From Myxococcales bacterium (GTDB lineage Bacteria > Myxococcota_A > Polyangia > Polyangiales > Houyiibacteriaceae): DNA of 34,847 bases. The notes below the pieces were generated by a model. The model searched no databases and had not been told where the DNA came from. It worked only from the letters and a program-made list of their open reading frames with translations. Shown piece after piece: positions 24,159 to 34,352 of the stretch. The stretch's first letter is position 1. The number at the start of each line of letters is the position of its first letter. Location: the NCBI GenBank assembly GCA_020430775.1, contig JAGQJE010000159.1, forward strand, positions 1-34,847. The letters run 5' to 3'. The position numbers and the translations under genes are program-made.

Positions 24159-24817
24159 GCGCCCTTGGCCGCTCCCTCGATGGCCGCCATGATGCGTGCC
24201 GAAACCTCTTCCAGTGACCCCGTCCCGTCGACGGCTACTACCACCCCTCTCGGCTGGTAATATGCGAGGACGGGCTCGGTCTTCGCCTTGTACTCTTCGT
24301 AGCGGTTACGGACGACGTCCTCGACGTCGTCCTTGCGTTGCACGATCCGCGAGCCACCACAGGCGGCGCAGACCCCGGACTCGGGCGGCGGACTATAGCG
24401 CACGTGGTAGGTCTGTCCACAGTCGAGGCAGACTCGGCGGCCGGTCACGCGATCGAGGATGACGTCGAGCGAAACCTCGATCGACACGACGCGATCGATC
24501 CGTCGCCCGAGCTTGCCGAGCAGGCCGTGCAGCGCCTCCGCTTGTTCGACCGTGCGCGGATAGCCGTCGAAGATGGCGCCTTCGCTCGCGTCGTCCTGCC
24601 GGAGACGCTTCTCCATCAGCTCGAGCACCATCGCGTCCGGGACGAGCGCGCCCTTCGACATGTACGCGTCGAAGCGCTGGCCGAGCTCCGAGCCGGAGCT
24701 GCGCTCGGCACGCATCATGTCTCCCGTCGAGATCTGCGGGACACCGAGCGCCTCGACGAGCAGCTTCGCCTGCGTCCCCTTGCCGGCGCCTGGCGGACCG
24801 AAAAGCAGCAAGTCCAT
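24155..24817 (-). CDS. adk: Adenylate kinase, long zinc-lid form
   Basis: 220 residues. It interconverts ATP + AMP and 2 ADP. The P-loop GPPGAGKGT is at 7-15. The AMP site (STGDMMRAE, DGYPRTVEQAE) is intact. The LID domain has a four-cysteine zinc site (CLDCGQTYH, CAACGG), as in Gram-positive-type Adk. It starts four bases after secY and overlaps infA by GTGA. The map gene often found next to it is absent. Confidence 0.98.
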   Translation of the reverse strand: MDLLLFGPPGAGKGTQAKLLVEALGVPQISTGDMMRAERSSGSELGQRFDAYMSKGALVPDAMVLELMEKRLRQDDASEGAIFDGYPRTVEQAEALHGLLGKLGRRIDRVVSIEVSLDVILDRVTGRRVCLDCGQTYHVRYSPPPESGVCAACGGSRIVQRKDDVEDVVRNRYEEYKAKTEPVLAYYQPRGVVVAVDGTGSLEEVSARIMAAIEGAAKGA

Positions 24818-24821
24818 GGGC

Positions 24822-26144
24822 TCAGCTCCTCCGCCCGCGCACGCTGGGCCCGCGGGACACGCTCAGCCCCTCATAGTGACGTGTGATGAGGTGCGACTCG
24901 ATCTGCTGAGCGAGGTCGAGCGCCACGCCAACGACGATCATCAGCGAGGTGCCGCCAAGGTAGAACTGCACCGACCAGCCGCTCTGGAGCAGGGTTGGTA
25001 CCGTGCACACGGCGGACACGTAGATGGCGCCGCCGAGCGTGAGCCTCGTTAGGACACGGTCGATGTACTCGGCGGTCGACTTCCCCGGACGGACGCCGGG
25101 AACGAAGGCGTTCTGCTTCTTGAGGTTCTCTGCGACCTCGACCGGCTGGAACGTGACCGCCGTGTAGAAGAAACAGAAGAAGATCGTCATGACCGCGAAG
25201 GTCGTGAGGTACACCCACTGGTTCGGTCCGACCGGGCTCAGCAGGTCCTGAAGCGTTGCCATCCCCGGGATCTTCATGTTCGCGAGCGTCACGGGGAAGA
25301 CCATGAGCGACGAGGTGAAGATCGGCGGGATGACGCCCGCCATGTTCACCTTGAGCGGCAGGTGCGACTGCTGGCCGCCGTACATGCGTCTGCCGACCTG
25401 TCGCTTCGCGTAGGTGATGGGGATCTTGCGCTGGGCCGTCTCGAAGAACACGATGATGGCCGTCACGAGCAACGCGATGAGGAGCAGCACGAGCAGGTCG
25501 ATCGGCTGGAGCTGCTGGATGCGGACCTGCTCGAACGTGTTGGCGAGCGCACGCGGCAGGTTCGCGACGATGCCGGCGAAGATGATGAGCGAGATGCCGT
25601 TGCCGATGCCGCGCTCGGTGATCTGCTCGCCGAGCCACATCAAAAACGCGGTCCCGGTCGTCAGCGCGAGGACGGTCATCAGGCGGAAGCCCCAGCCCGG
25701 CTCGGTCACTACATCGCCGTGGGGGGAGGACTTGTTGAAGCTCTCGAGCCACAGCGCGATGCCGTAGCTCTGGACGATGCTGAGGATGATCGTCCCGTAA
25801 CGTGTGTACTGGTCGATCTTGCGCTGGCCCGACTCGCCCTCTTTGCGCAGCTCCTCGAGCGGCTTCACCACGACCGCCATCAGCGAGAGGATGATGCTCG
25901 CCGAGACGTAGGGCATGATGTTGAGCGCGAAGATGGACAGGTGCTCGAGCGCGCCACCCGAGAAGAGGTTGAATATCCCCAGCAGACCCTGGTTCGGATC
26001 GGCCATGATCTTCCGCATCACGGTCCGATCGACACCGGGCGACGTGATGAAGATCCCGAGCCGGTACACACCGATCATGCCGAGCGTGAACAGCAGTCGG
26101 CGCCGAAGCTCCGGGATCTTGAAAATGCTGGAGATAGTGTTCAT
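24822..26144 (-). CDS. secY: Sec translocon channel subunit SecY
   Basis: 440 residues with ten membrane-spanning segments. The start [26 protein letters not shown], the plug region behind it, and [10 protein letters not shown] are typical. ANNLxx-like [15 protein letters not shown] and [20 protein letters not shown] are diagnostic. It forms the protein-conducting channel of the inner membrane. It lies between rplO (36 bases upstream) and adk, the standard spc-operon position. Confidence 0.98.
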   Translation of the reverse strand: MNTISSIFKIPELRRRLLFTLGMIGVYRLGIFITSPGVDRTVMRKIMADPNQGLLGIFNLFSGGALEHLSIFALNIMPYVSASIILSLMAVVVKPLEELRKEGESGQRKIDQYTRYGTIILSIVQSYGIALWLESFNKSSPHGDVVTEPGWGFRLMTVLALTTGTAFLMWLGEQITERGIGNGISLIIFAGIVANLPRALANTFEQVRIQQLQPIDLLVLLLIALLVTAIIVFFETAQRKIPITYAKRQVGRRMYGGQQSHLPLKVNMAGVIPPIFTSSLMVFPVTLANMKIPGMATLQDLLSPVGPNQWVYLTTFAVMTIFFCFFYTAVTFQPVEVAENLKKQNAFVPGVRPGKSTAEYIDRVLTRLTLGGAIYVSAVCTVPTLLQSGWSVQFYLGGTSLMIVVGVALDLAQQIESHLITRHYEGLSVSRGPSVRGRRS

Positions 26145-26180
26145 TCAGAAGAGCCTTCGGCTCCCGCCTCGGAGCGGAAC

Positions 26181-26654
26181 CTAGAGGATCTCGGTCGACC
26201 CGCCGGCCTGGTCGATCTTCGACTTCGCCGACGCGCTGAACCCGTTGGCCCGGACGGTGAGCGCCTTGTCGAGCTCGCCCTGGCCGAGCACCTTCACGAC
26301 GTCGACCCGCCGGCGAACCAGCCCCGCGGCTCGAAGCGCGGCGAGATCGACCACCGCTCCCGCGTCGAAGCAGCGGTTCAGGTCCGACACGTTGACCGTG
26401 GCGGCCTTCGGGGTCGCGATGTTGACGAACCCGCGCTTCGGGATGCGGCGATACAGAGGCATCTGCCCGCCCTCGAAGCCGAGTTTGCTGAAGTCACCCG
26501 GGTGACGCGCCTTCTGGCCCTTCTGGCCCTTGCCGGCCGTCTTCCCCAGCCCGGACCCCGGGCCGCGGCCCCTGCGGCGCTTCGAGCGCACGGCGCCAGC
26601 CGGCGGTCGCAGGCGCGAGAGAATCGGCACCTGTTCCTGGTCTGCGTCAGCCAT
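26181..26654 (-). CDS. rplO: 50S ribosomal protein L15
   Basis: 157 residues. [39 protein letters not shown] and [17 protein letters not shown] are diagnostic. The ATG at 26654 (MADADQEQ) is chosen; the frame upstream overlaps rpmD and is not coding. The gene overlaps the end of rpmD by eight bases. Confidence 0.97.
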   Translation of the reverse strand: MADADQEQVPILSRLRPPAGAVRSKRRRGRGPGSGLGKTAGKGQKGQKARHPGDFSKLGFEGGQMPLYRRIPKRGFVNIATPKAATVNVSDLNRCFDAGAVVDLAALRAAGLVRRRVDVVKVLGQGELDKALTVRANGFSASAKSKIDQAGGSTEIL

Positions 26655-26835
26655 CGACTTCCTCCACGTGGACGAGGTGCAGCACCTTCTTGACCATGCC
26701 GCGGAACGCCGGCGTGTTGTCGACGACCACGGTACGGTGCGGCCCACGCAGCCCCAGCCCGCGCAGCACCCGCCGCTGAGGCTCAGGCCGCCCGATCTGG
26801 CTGCGGACCTGCGTGACTTTGAGCTTGCTCGTCAT
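26647..26835 (-). CDS. rpmD: 50S ribosomal protein L30
   Basis: 62 residues. [28 protein letters not shown] and the later [14 protein letters not shown] match the family. The start overlaps the rpsE stop by four bases, and its own stop overlaps rplO. Standard spc-operon position. Confidence 0.96.
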   Translation of the reverse strand: MTSKLKVTQVRSQIGRPEPQRRVLRGLGLRGPHRTVVVDNTPAFRGMVKKVLHLVHVEEVDG

Positions 26836-27353
26836 GCCGGCGCTACCTCCGCGAGCGTCTTGCCGCGGCGCTTCGCGACCTGATCGGCCGACTCGAGCTC
26901 CTTGAGCGCGGCGACGGTGGCGTGCACGACGTTGTGCGGGTTGGTGGTGTTCATGATCTTCGCGAGCACGTCCTTGACGCCGGCCGCCTCGAGCACCGGG
27001 CGCATGGCGCCGCCGGCGATGACGCCGCTGCCCTCGGATGCCGGGCGGAGCAGCACGCGGCCAGCGCCGAAGTGACCGTCGACTCGGTGCGGGATCGTGT
27101 GGCCGTCCTTGAGCGGGACCCGGAAGAGCGCCTTCTTGGCCTTCTCGGTGCCCTTCCGGATGGCCTCCGGGACCTCGTTCGCCTTCCCGAGCGCGACGCC
27201 GACGTGGCCCTTGCCGTCGCCGACGACCATGAGCGCGCTGAAGCTGAAGCGACGTCCGCCCTTCACGACCTTCGCGACGCGGTTGATGTAGATGACCCGC
27301 TCGGTGAGGTCCTCGAGCGAGGCGGGGTCGATGATCTCTTCGGAGTACGACAT
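26832..27353 (-). CDS. rpsE: 30S ribosomal protein S5
   Basis: 173 residues. [39 protein letters not shown] is the double-stranded RNA-binding half. The second half has [37 protein letters not shown]. It contributes to decoding accuracy at the mRNA entry. Six bases separate it from rplR, and it overlaps rpmD by four. Confidence 0.98.
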   Translation of the reverse strand: MSYSEEIIDPASLEDLTERVIYINRVAKVVKGGRRFSFSALMVVGDGKGHVGVALGKANEVPEAIRKGTEKAKKALFRVPLKDGHTIPHRVDGHFGAGRVLLRPASEGSGVIAGGAMRPVLEAAGVKDVLAKIMNTTNPHNVVHATVAALKELESADQVAKRRGKTLAEVAPA

Positions 27354-27359
27354 GGTCCC

Positions 27360-27713
27360 TCAGAACCTCAGACCGGCCTCGCGGGCCGCGTCAGCGAGAG
27401 CGCGGACGCGCCCGTGATACCTAAAACCGTTTCGGTCGAAGACGACCTGCTCGATGCCCTTGTCGAGGCACGCCTTCGCGAGCCGCTCGCCGACGGCCTT
27501 TGCGTGGGCGCGCTTGTCGCCCTGCGCGTCGTGTCCAACGAGCGTCGACGCGGACGCGAGCGTGCACCCTGCGGCGTCGTCGACGACCTGGGCGTAGATG
27601 TGCCGCGCGCTCCGAAAGACCGAGAGCCTCGGGTGCGTCGCCGTGCCGGAGACCTTCTTGCGGATCCGGCGCTTGCGCCGCGCGCGGCCCGCCTGAGTGT
27701 GCTGTGCCGACAT
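27360..27713 (-). CDS. rplR: 50S ribosomal protein L18
   Basis: 117 residues. [29 protein letters not shown] and [26 protein letters not shown] are diagnostic. Two adjacent ATG codons exist (27716 and 27713); the second is better spaced from the AGTAGG site that overlaps the rplF stop. It binds 5S rRNA with L5. Confidence 0.97.
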   Translation of the reverse strand: MSAQHTQAGRARRKRRIRKKVSGTATHPRLSVFRSARHIYAQVVDDAAGCTLASASTLVGHDAQGDKRAHAKAVGERLAKACLDKGIEQVVFDRNGFRYHGRVRALADAAREAGLRF

Positions 27714-27721
27714 CATGATAC

Positions 27722-28312
27722 CTACTTCGCCTTGCCCGCCTTGCCGGCCTTCTCGCGAACCCGCTCGCCCGTGTAGCGAACGCCCTTGCCCGTGTAGGGC
27801 TCGGGCGGACGCTTCGACCGAATGCGCGCCGCGACCTGACCGATGAGCTCTTTGTTCGCCGACGCGAGGTGCACCCGCGGGAACTTCGTCCCGCCCTGGT
27901 CCAGCGTCTCGATCTTGACCGTGACGGTCTCCGGGATAGCGACCCGCGGCTGGTGCGACAAGCCGACGGTCATCTTGAGCTCGCTCCCGACCATCTCGGC
28001 GCGATAGCCTACGCCTCGGAAGTCGAGCGACCGCGTGAACCCATCCTTGACGCCCTCGGCCATACCGGCGAGCAGCGCGCGCGTGAGCCCCTGAAACTGG
28101 ACCCCCGGCTGGCCGCTGCCGTCCACCGGACGGACCACGAGCTGCTTGCCCTCTTGCACGATCTCGACCTCGGGCCGGAACGTACGAGTGAGCTGGCCTT
28201 TCGGTCCCTTCACGGTCACCGTCTGGCCGTCGATCTTGGCGGTCACGCCCTCGACGAGGGTCACCGGCACCTTGCCGACCCGCGACTGCTTTTGAGTCAG
28301 TTGCTCAGTCAT
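27722..28312 (-). CDS. rplF: 50S ribosomal protein L6
   Basis: 196 residues. Two L6 domains are visible: [30 protein letters not shown] and the C-terminal [14 protein letters not shown]. The ATG at 28312 overlaps the rpsH stop by one base (TGATG). The C-terminal tail is Lys/Gly-rich ([10 protein letters not shown]). Confidence 0.97.
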   Translation of the reverse strand: MTEQLTQKQSRVGKVPVTLVEGVTAKIDGQTVTVKGPKGQLTRTFRPEVEIVQEGKQLVVRPVDGSGQPGVQFQGLTRALLAGMAEGVKDGFTRSLDFRGVGYRAEMVGSELKMTVGLSHQPRVAIPETVTVKIETLDQGGTKFPRVHLASANKELIGQVAARIRSKRPPEPYTGKGVRYTGERVREKAGKAGKAK

Positions 28313-28704
28313 CACCAGACCTCACAGACGACCTCGCCGCCGATACGCTCGGCGCGCGCCGTGCGGTCCGTCATCAGGCCGCGGGAGGTCGACAAGATGG
28401 CGACGCCGAGGCCGTTGTGCACGCGCGGGATGTCGCGGTGCCCGACGTAGACGCGTCGTCCGGGGCGGCTCGTACGGCGGATGCCGATGAAGGCGCTGCC
28501 GCGGTCGGGGCCGTATTTGAGGTGCAACGTGAGCTTGCCGGGAGCCGTGCCCTCGGCGGTGAAGCCCTCGATGTACCCCTCGTCCTTGAGGATCTGCGCG
28601 ACGCGCTCCTTCATCTTCGAGTGCGGCATCTCTGCCCGCTCGAGCCTCGCAGTCGAGGCGTTCCTGAGGCGCGTCAGCATGTCCGCGATCGGGTCCGTCA
28701 CCAT
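28312..28704 (-). CDS. rpsH: 30S ribosomal protein S8
   Basis: 130 residues. DPIADMLTRLRNAS at the start and the C-terminal GLGVAILSTSRGLMTDRTARAERIGGEVVCEVW are diagnostic. In E. coli S8 is the translational repressor of the spc operon; no matching mRNA site was tested here. It follows rpsN by 12 bases. Confidence 0.98.
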   Translation of the reverse strand: MVTDPIADMLTRLRNASTARLERAEMPHSKMKERVAQILKDEGYIEGFTAEGTAPGKLTLHLKYGPDRGSAFIGIRRTSRPGRRVYVGHRDIPRVHNGLGVAILSTSRGLMTDRTARAERIGGEVVCEVW

Positions 28705-28716
28705 GATGGCTTGCTC

Positions 28717-28902
28717 CTACCAGCTCGACTTCGTGACGCCAGGGACGTCGCCCGACAACGCGTACTTGCGCAGACAGATCCGGCAAAGCTCGAACTTGCG
28801 GTAGAAGCCACGCGGGCGGCCGCACACTTTGCACCGGTTCCGAGCCCGCACCGCGAACTTCGGCTTCTTAGCCATCTTGGCGAACATGCGCTTGCTAGCC
28901 AT
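28717..28902 (-). CDS. rpsN: 30S ribosomal protein S14, type Z
   Basis: A 61-residue zinc-binding S14. The ligands Cys24, Cys27, Cys40 and Cys43 (CKVC, CRIC) are intact, and [11 protein letters not shown] ends the protein. It is the short C+ form rather than the 100-residue form. It lies between rplE and rpsH, the usual place. Confidence 0.97.
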   Translation of the reverse strand: MASKRMFAKMAKKPKFAVRARNRCKVCGRPRGFYRKFELCRICLRKYALSGDVPGVTKSSW

Positions 28903-28911
28903 GTCTATCCT

Positions 28912-29460
28912 CTACTTACGAAACGGCATGCCCAGCTCTCGGAGCAGGGCCCGTCCATGGTCGTCCGTCGCGGCGGTTGTCACGAAGGTGATGTTCATAC
29001 CCTTGATCTTGTCGACCTTGTCGTAGTCGATCTCGGGAAAGATGATGTGCTCGCGCACCCCGAGCGTGTAGTTGCCTCGGCCGTCGAAGGCCTTCGTGCT
29101 CACGCCTTTGAAGTCGCGCGTCCGCGGGAGGGCGAGGCTGATGAGGCGGTCGATGAAGTCCCACATGCGCTCGCGCCGCAGGGTCACCATGACGCCGATG
29201 GGCATCCCCTCGCGCAGCTTGAAGCTGGCGATCGACTTGCGCGCCCGCGTGATTACGGCCTTCTGGCCCGTGATCGCGGTGAGGTCCGACACCGCCTGTT
29301 CGATGAGCTTGCCGTTCTGCACGGCCTCGCCGAGCCCCATGTTCACTACGACCTTCGCGAGGCCGGGGATCTGCATGGGGTTGCTCAGCCCGAGGTCCTT
29401 CATGAGTCGAGGGACGATCTCGTCGTGGTAGCGCTGCTTTTGTCGAGGTACGTAGGTCAT
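28912..29460 (-). CDS. rplE: 50S ribosomal protein L5
   Basis: 182 residues. [23 protein letters not shown] and [31 protein letters not shown] are diagnostic, as is the C-terminal [26 protein letters not shown]. It binds 5S rRNA. A 64-base gap, one of the larger ones in the cluster, separates it from rplX. Confidence 0.98.
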   Translation of the reverse strand: MTYVPRQKQRYHDEIVPRLMKDLGLSNPMQIPGLAKVVVNMGLGEAVQNGKLIEQAVSDLTAITGQKAVITRARKSIASFKLREGMPIGVMVTLRRERMWDFIDRLISLALPRTRDFKGVSTKAFDGRGNYTLGVREHIIFPEIDYDKVDKIKGMNITFVTTAATDDHGRALLRELGMPFRK

Positions 29461-29524
29461 GATTCATCCCCCCGGGTTACAGCCGCGCAGGACCGCGCGC
29501 TGGGCCGGAGCATCTCCTAACGGT

Positions 29525-29836
29525 TCAGTCGAGCACCGAGCCGCTTTTTGCGGCGATGCGGACGCGCTTGTCGTCCTTGTCCCTGCCCGAGCGGACCCGG
29601 GTCGGCTTGTCGGTCTTGGGGTCGACGAGCATCACGTTCGAGGCGTCGATGGGCGCCTCGCGCTCGATGATCCCGGACTCCGTGAAGCGCTGACCGCTCT
29701 GGTGGCGCTTCACGAGGTTGACGCCGGAGACGATGACGCGACCGCCCTCGAGCACGCGCAGCACGTCACCAGTGGCGCCGCGGTCTCGGCCTCGAAGGAC
29801 GACGACCTTGTCGTTTCGCTTGAGTCGAGCACCCAT
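29525..29836 (-). CDS. rplX: 50S ribosomal protein L24
   Basis: 103 residues. The KOW motif KVVLRGRDRGATGDVLRVLEGGRVIVSGVN and IEREAPIDASNVMLVDPKTDKPTRV are diagnostic. In E. coli L24 and L3 start 50S assembly; L3 is the one missing from this cluster. Its start overlaps the rplN stop by one base (TGATG). Confidence 0.97.
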   Translation of the reverse strand: MGARLKRNDKVVVLRGRDRGATGDVLRVLEGGRVIVSGVNLVKRHQSGQRFTESGIIEREAPIDASNVMLVDPKTDKPTRVRSGRDKDDKRVRIAAKSGSVLD

Positions 29837-30204
29837 CAGATCACCTCCGGCGCGAGCGAGACGATCTTCATGAAGCGCTTCGCTCGCAGCTCGCGCGCGA
29901 CCGGCCCGAAGATGCGCGTGCCGAGCGGCTCGTTGTCCTTGTTGATGAGGACCGCGCTGTTCGTGTCGAACTTGATGTAGGTGCCGTCATCGCGCTGATA
30001 CTCGCGCCGCGTCCGGACGACGACCGCGCGCGCGACCTCGCCCTTGCGCACCTTGGCGGTCGGGAGCGCCTCTTTGACGGCGACCACGATGACGTCGCCG
30101 ACGGCGGCGTAGCGCCGCCGCGAGCCGCCGAGCACCTTGATACAGGCGACCCGTTTCGCGCCGCTGTTGTCGGCAACGTCGAGGACCGTTTCGGACTGAA
30201 TCAC
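29836..30204 (-). CDS. rplN: 50S ribosomal protein L14
   Basis: 122 residues, exactly the usual length. [33 protein letters not shown] and [26 protein letters not shown] are signatures. It starts right after rpsQ and overlaps rplX by one base. Confidence 0.98.
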   Translation of the reverse strand: MIQSETVLDVADNSGAKRVACIKVLGGSRRRYAAVGDVIVVAVKEALPTAKVRKGEVARAVVVRTRREYQRDDGTYIKFDTNSAVLINKDNEPLGTRIFGPVARELRAKRFMKIVSLAPEVI

Positions 30205-30205
30205 G

Positions 30206-30529
30206 TCAAACCTCCGGCGGCCGCTCGACCAGGCGAGTGGCTTCCCAGCGCTTTGTCTTCGAACGCGGGCGACACGCCTTGATCTCGATCAGATCGCGCG
30301 TCTGGAACTGCTCGTGCTCATCGTGTGCGTGGAAGCGCTTGCGGCGCTTGACGTACTTGCCGTAGAGCGGGTCGCGGAAGCGGCGAACGACCTCGACCAC
30401 GACGGTCTGCCGCGCGCGGCCGGCGCTGGCGGTGTCGTTGACCACGCGGCCGACGAGGCGGCGGCGGCGCCCTCTCGGTGCGGCCTGCGCCTCGCTCACC
30501 GCGGCCTCTTGCGAATTTGCGTCAGCCAT
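30206..30529 (-). CDS. rpsQ: 30S ribosomal protein S17
   Basis: 107 residues. The OB-fold core ([55 protein letters not shown]) is normal. An N-terminal Ala/Gln/Glu-rich extension of about 20 residues makes it longer than the E. coli protein. An internal start is possible, but the ATG at 30529 fits the tight spacing to rpmC. Confidence 0.96.
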   Translation of the reverse strand: MADANSQEAAVSEAQAAPRGRRRRLVGRVVNDTASAGRARQTVVVEVVRRFRDPLYGKYVKRRKRFHAHDEHEQFQTRDLIEIKACRPRSKTKRWEATRLVERPPEV

Positions 30530-30534
30530 CGCTC

Positions 30535-30747
30535 TTACTCCTGCTCCTGCGGCGCCTGCTGCCGATGGCGCTCGGTCAGGACGGTCTTCACCCGGGCTAC
30601 GTCTCGGCGCAGCTTGCGGATCTGGCTCGTGTCGTCGAGCTGGTTGGTCTGGTTTTCGAAGCGCGTCTGCCAGAGCTTGCGCGTGAGATCCCGCGCGAGC
30701 TGCTCCAGATCATCGTTCGACCGTTCGCGGATCTCGGAGACCTTCAC
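30535..30747 (-). CDS. rpmC: 50S ribosomal protein L29
   Basis: A 70-residue two-helix protein. [37 protein letters not shown] and [18 protein letters not shown] are typical. It overlaps the end of rplP by four bases. It sits at the tunnel exit of the large subunit. Confidence 0.97.
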   Translation of the reverse strand: MKVSEIRERSNDDLEQLARDLTRKLWQTRFENQTNQLDDTSQIRKLRRDVARVKTVLTERHRQQAPQEQE

Positions 30748-31160
30748 AGCGCCTCCTCGCGGCTCATGAACTGGGTGGCGAGCGGCAGCTTGTGCGACGC
30801 GACGCGGAACGCCTCACGAGCGAGCGGCTCGGGGACGCCCTCGATCTCGTAGAGCATGCGGCCGGGCTTGATCACGGCGACCCAGCTCTCGACGCTGCCC
30901 TTGCCCTTGCCCATGCGGGTCTCGAGCGGCTTCTTGGTCATAGGCTTGTCCGGGAAGATGCGGATGTAGAGCTTGCCCTGACGCTTGACCTTGCGCTGAA
31001 TCGTCATGCGCGCAGCCTCGATCTGGCGGGCGGAGACTCGGCCGCATTCGACGGCCTGCAGACCGAAGTCTCCAAAGGACACGTCGCTTCCGCGATACGC
31101 CTTGCCCCTCATGCGGCCCTTCTGGGCCTTACGGTACTTGGTTCGCTTGGGCTGAAGCAT
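30744..31160 (-). CDS. rplP: 50S ribosomal protein L16
   Basis: 138 residues. [49 protein letters not shown] and [18 protein letters not shown] are diagnostic. It follows rpsC by eight bases. Normal length. Confidence 0.98.
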   Translation of the reverse strand: MLQPKRTKYRKAQKGRMRGKAYRGSDVSFGDFGLQAVECGRVSARQIEAARMTIQRKVKRQGKLYIRIFPDKPMTKKPLETRMGKGKGSVESWVAVIKPGRMLYEIEGVPEPLAREAFRVASHKLPLATQFMSREEAL

Positions 31161-31168
31161 GATGCGTC

Positions 31169-31831
31169 CTAACGGCGGGCGGGCTGTCCGAGCGCGCCGG
31201 GGCGCGAGGGCAGAACCTCACCTCTGAAGATCCAACACTTGATGCCGACGGCCCCGGCCTTCGTCCGGGCGGTCACCTCACCGAAGTCGATGTCCGCGCG
31301 CAGCGTGTGCAGCGGAACGCGGCCCTCGCGGTACCACTCCTGGCGCGCGATCTCCGACCCGCCGAGCCGCCCCGAGGCGTTCACGCGGATGCCCTTCACG
31401 CCGAACTTCATCGCGGTCTGCACGGCCTTCTTCATGGCGCGCCGGAAGGCGACGCGACGCTCGAGCTGGTTCGCGATGTTCTCAGCGACGAGCCTCGCGT
31501 TGGTCTCGGCCTTGCGGACCTCCTGGATGTCGACGAAGAGCTCGTTGTCCGTGAGCTTTTGCAGGCTCTCCTTGAGCTGCTCCACGCCTGCACCGCGCTT
31601 GCCGATGAGGATGCCGGGACGCGACGTGTGGATCACGACCTTGGCCTTGTTCGCGGCGCGCTCAATCTCGATGTCCGAGACGCCGGCGTGGGCGAACTGC
31701 GTGCGGATCGCGGCCTTCAGCCGGAGGTCCTCATGAAGCCACTTCGCGTAGTGCTTGTCCTCGAACCAACGGGACTTCCATGTCTTCACGACACCGAGAC
31801 GAAAACCGTAGGGATGTACTTTCTGTCCCAC
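31169..31831 (-). CDS. rpsC: 30S ribosomal protein S3
   Basis: 220 residues. [23 protein letters not shown], the KH-domain segment [24 protein letters not shown] and the C-terminal [20 protein letters not shown] are diagnostic. It lies three bases after rplV and helps form the mRNA entry channel. Confidence 0.98.
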   Translation of the reverse strand: MGQKVHPYGFRLGVVKTWKSRWFEDKHYAKWLHEDLRLKAAIRTQFAHAGVSDIEIERAANKAKVVIHTSRPGILIGKRGAGVEQLKESLQKLTDNELFVDIQEVRKAETNARLVAENIANQLERRVAFRRAMKKAVQTAMKFGVKGIRVNASGRLGGSEIARQEWYREGRVPLHTLRADIDFGEVTARTKAGAVGIKCWIFRGEVLPSRPGALGQPARR

Positions 31832-31834
31832 GTC

Positions 31835-32179
31835 TCACTCCTCGTCGTCGAGAACGACGGTGATATGGCTCATGCCCTTGGTGACCTGCGTGGCCCGACC
31901 CATCGCCCGCGGGCGCCAGCGCCGCATGTGCTTGTTCGGGGCCTTGTCGGCGTAGGCCGTCCGAACGACGAGCGCGTCGAGGTCGACGTTCTCGTCGATC
32001 TGCTGCGCGTTCGCGATGGCGCTGTCGAGCAGCTTGGTCACGATCGGCGCGCCGGCCTTGCGCATGAAACGAAGCTCGTTGAGCGCTTCAGCGACGGGCT
32101 TCCCGCGCACCATGTCCAGGATCACGCGCGCTTTGCGCGGCGCGATGCGCTGAAATCGGGCTCTTGCGATGGCTTCCAT
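31835..32179 (-). CDS. rplV: 50S ribosomal protein L22
   Basis: 114 residues. The family begins at MEAIARARFQRIAPRKARVILDMVRGKPV, so the ATG at 32179 is preferred to a start at 32224. The beta-hairpin that lines the exit tunnel reads HMRRWRPRAMGRATQVTKGMSHITVV. The 75-base gap to rpsS upstream holds a terminator-like hairpin. Confidence 0.97.
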   Translation of the reverse strand: MEAIARARFQRIAPRKARVILDMVRGKPVAEALNELRFMRKAGAPIVTKLLDSAIANAQQIDENVDLDALVVRTAYADKAPNKHMRRWRPRAMGRATQVTKGMSHITVVLDDEE

Positions 32180-32209
32180 GGGGCTTCCTGCGTTCCTGTC
32201 GGGGCCGAG

Positions 32210-32235
32210 AAAAGGGCGCGGCATTTAGCACGCCC
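32210..32235 (-). terminator. Terminator-like hairpin with U-run between rpsS and rplV
   Basis: On the minus strand GGGCG, TGCTAAATGCCG, CGCCC and TTTTCTC follow in order. The 5-bp outer stem with a short inner GC/GC pairing is followed by a U-run, the only hairpin-plus-U arrangement I found within the cluster. Because essential genes lie downstream, it would act as a partial terminator or attenuator. Confidence 0.35.
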
Positions 32236-32254
32236 GGGCCCTCGCCTCAATGAT

Positions 32255-32560
32255 TCAGCGCTTGCCGGTGCGCGGGTTCACGGCGCGAGCGCCGCCCTTC
32301 TTGTCGGCGGCGTGCCCAAAGTACGTCCGGGTCGGAGCGAACTCCCCCAGCTTGTGACCGACCATGTTCTCGGTCACGAACACGGTCACGAACTTCCGGC
32401 CGTTGTGCACGGCGAAGGTGAGCCCCACGAAGTCCGGGGTCACCGTCGACCGGCGCGACCAGGTGCGGATGAGCTTGCGGTCGCCGGCGCTCTTGGCGTC
32501 AGCCACCTTCTTCTCGAGATGCCCGTCGACGAACGGGCCCTTCTTTACGGAACGCGCCAT
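32255..32560 (-). CDS. rpsS: 30S ribosomal protein S19
   Basis: 101 residues. [19 protein letters not shown] fixes the ATG at 32560, which overlaps the rplB stop (TAATG). [49 protein letters not shown]-type sequence continues to the end. Normal length. Confidence 0.97.
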   Translation of the reverse strand: MARSVKKGPFVDGHLEKKVADAKSAGDRKLIRTWSRRSTVTPDFVGLTFAVHNGRKFVTVFVTENMVGHKLGEFAPTRTYFGHAADKKGGARAVNPRTGKR

Positions 32561-33387
32561 TACTTCTTCTTCCGAGAGCGAACGATGTACTTGTCGGTAG
32601 ACTTGTTCGTGCGGGTCTTCTTGCCCTTGGCGAGCTGACCCCAGGGCGAGCACGGGTGGCGGCCGCCGGACGTGCGGCCCTCGCCACCGCCCATCGGGTG
32701 GTCGACCGGGTTCATGGTGACGCCGCGGTTGTGCGGGCGGCGCCCGAGCCAGCGGGTGCGCCCCGCCTTGCCCATCGACAGGCGCGCGTGCTGGCCGTTG
32801 CTCACCTGACCGACGGTAGCGCGGCAGTTGAGGTGCACCATCCGCACCTCGCCGGAGGGCAGCCGGAGCTGCGCATAGTCACCGTCCTTCGCCATGAGCT
32901 GCGCGGCCGTGCCGGCGGAGCGAACGAGCTGGGCGCCTTTGCCGATCTTGAGCTCGATGTTGTGCACGATCGTGCCGAGCGGCATGTCCCGCAGGCGCAT
33001 GGCGTTGCCCGGCTTGATGTCGGCGTGCTTCGACGAGATCACGGTGTCACCCGCGTTGAGCCCGTCCGGCGCGAGGATGTAGGCCTTCTCGCCGTCCGCG
33101 TAGTGCAGCAGCGCGAGGCGGGCGGAGCGGTTCGGGTCGTACTCGAGGGCGTGGACGGTCGCCGGCACGCCGACCTTCGCACGCTTGAAGTCGACCGTGC
33201 GGTAGCGTCGCTTGTGACCGCCGCCGCGGAACCGAACGGTGATCCGTCCCTGGTTGTTGCGGCCACCGAGGGACTTCTTCGGAGCGGTGAGGCTCTTCTC
33301 GGGCGCCTTCTTCGAGAGGGCGTCGAAGTCCGCCGTCTCGTAGAAGCGCCGCGCGGGTGAGGTCGGCTTGAAGCGCTTGATCGCCAT
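32560..33387 (-). CDS. rplB: 50S ribosomal protein L2
   Basis: 275 residues. [22 protein letters not shown] and the C-terminal [29 protein letters not shown], which holds the peptidyl-transferase-centre histidine, are diagnostic. It starts three bases after rplW. Normal length and domain order. Confidence 0.98.
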   Translation of the reverse strand: MAIKRFKPTSPARRFYETADFDALSKKAPEKSLTAPKKSLGGRNNQGRITVRFRGGGHKRRYRTVDFKRAKVGVPATVHALEYDPNRSARLALLHYADGEKAYILAPDGLNAGDTVISSKHADIKPGNAMRLRDMPLGTIVHNIELKIGKGAQLVRSAGTAAQLMAKDGDYAQLRLPSGEVRMVHLNCRATVGQVSNGQHARLSMGKAGRTRWLGRRPHNRGVTMNPVDHPMGGGEGRTSGGRHPCSPWGQLAKGKKTRTNKSTDKYIVRSRKKK

Positions 33388-33390
33388 TGG

Positions 33391-33681
33391 TCAGGCTCCC
33401 TCGAAGAGGTCGATCGACTCGCCGGGCTTCAGCGTGACGATCGCCTTCTTCCAGTTGCGGGTCTTGCTCATCCGGCGGCCCATGCGCTTCGGCTTGCCTC
33501 GGACGATCAAGGTGTTGACGTTCGCGACGCTGACCTTGAAGAGGGTCTCGACCGCGTCGGCGATTTGGATCTTGTTAGCACGCGCGTCCACCTCGAAGAG
33601 GTACTTGTTGTCGGACTCGCGCAGGATGCTCGCCTTCTCGGTGAGCATGATCGGTCGCTTGATGACGTCTTCGAGCTGCAT
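33391..33681 (-). CDS. rplW: 50S ribosomal protein L23
   Basis: 96 residues. [43 protein letters not shown] and the basic loop [24 protein letters not shown] are typical. It docks trigger factor and SRP at the tunnel exit. It lies 12 bases after rplD. Confidence 0.97.
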   Translation of the reverse strand: MQLEDVIKRPIMLTEKASILRESDNKYLFEVDARANKIQIADAVETLFKVSVANVNTLIVRGKPKRMGRRMSKTRNWKKAIVTLKPGESIDLFEGA

Positions 33682-33693
33682 CGGTCTTCTCCG

Positions 33694-34320
33694 TCAGGCC
33701 TTGCAGCGCGCTTCGAGCGCCTCGACGGCCTTCTTGGTGAGCACGAGGTGCTCGTGGCGAAGCAGGTCGTAGAGGTTGACGCCCTCCGGCGGAAGGAACT
33801 GGAACGTGGGGAGGTTGCGGACGCTGAGGCGCAGCTTGTCGTTGTCCTTGTCGTCGACGATGACCGCGCTCTTCGGCACGCGCAGCGCTTCGAGGACCGA
33901 CGCGACGCGGCGAGTCTTGATGGCCTCGAGCTCGAAGTCGTCGACCACGATGAGGCGGCCCTCTTGGAGCTTCATGGAGAGCGCGCCGCGGAGCGCGCCG
34001 AGGCGCATCTTGCGCGGCGGCCGATACGCATAGCTGCGCGGCCGCGGCCCGTGCGCCTGGCCGCCGCCGACGTAGATCGGCGCTTTGATCGAGCCGTGGC
34101 GCGCGTTGCCCGTGCCCTTCTGCTTGTAAACCTTGCGGGTCGAGCCGGTGACTTCGGCCCGGTTCTTGGTGCTGGCGGTCCCCGCTCGGCGCGAGGCGAG
34201 CTGTGCCTTGAGCACCTCGTAGAAGAGGTTCTCGTTCACCGTCGCACCGAACACACCGTCCGAGAGCTCGAGCTCCCCGACATCGTCGCGGCTCAGGTTG
34301 TAGACCTTGACCTTCGGCAT
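33694..34320 (-). CDS. rplD: 50S ribosomal protein L4
   Basis: 208 residues. [38 protein letters not shown] is the extended tunnel loop, and [16 protein letters not shown] continues the family match. In E. coli L4 represses the S10 operon. It directly follows rpsJ, with a 32-base gap, where rplC normally stands between them. Confidence 0.98.
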   Translation of the reverse strand: MPKVKVYNLSRDDVGELELSDGVFGATVNENLFYEVLKAQLASRRAGTASTKNRAEVTGSTRKVYKQKGTGNARHGSIKAPIYVGGGQAHGPRPRSYAYRPPRKMRLGALRGALSMKLQEGRLIVVDDFELEAIKTRRVASVLEALRVPKSAVIVDDKDNDKLRLSVRNLPTFQFLPPEGVNLYDLLRHEHLVLTKKAVEALEARCKA

Positions 34321-34352
34321 GGGTTTCTCCGTGAGTCTTGTGCGGGCCGGGC

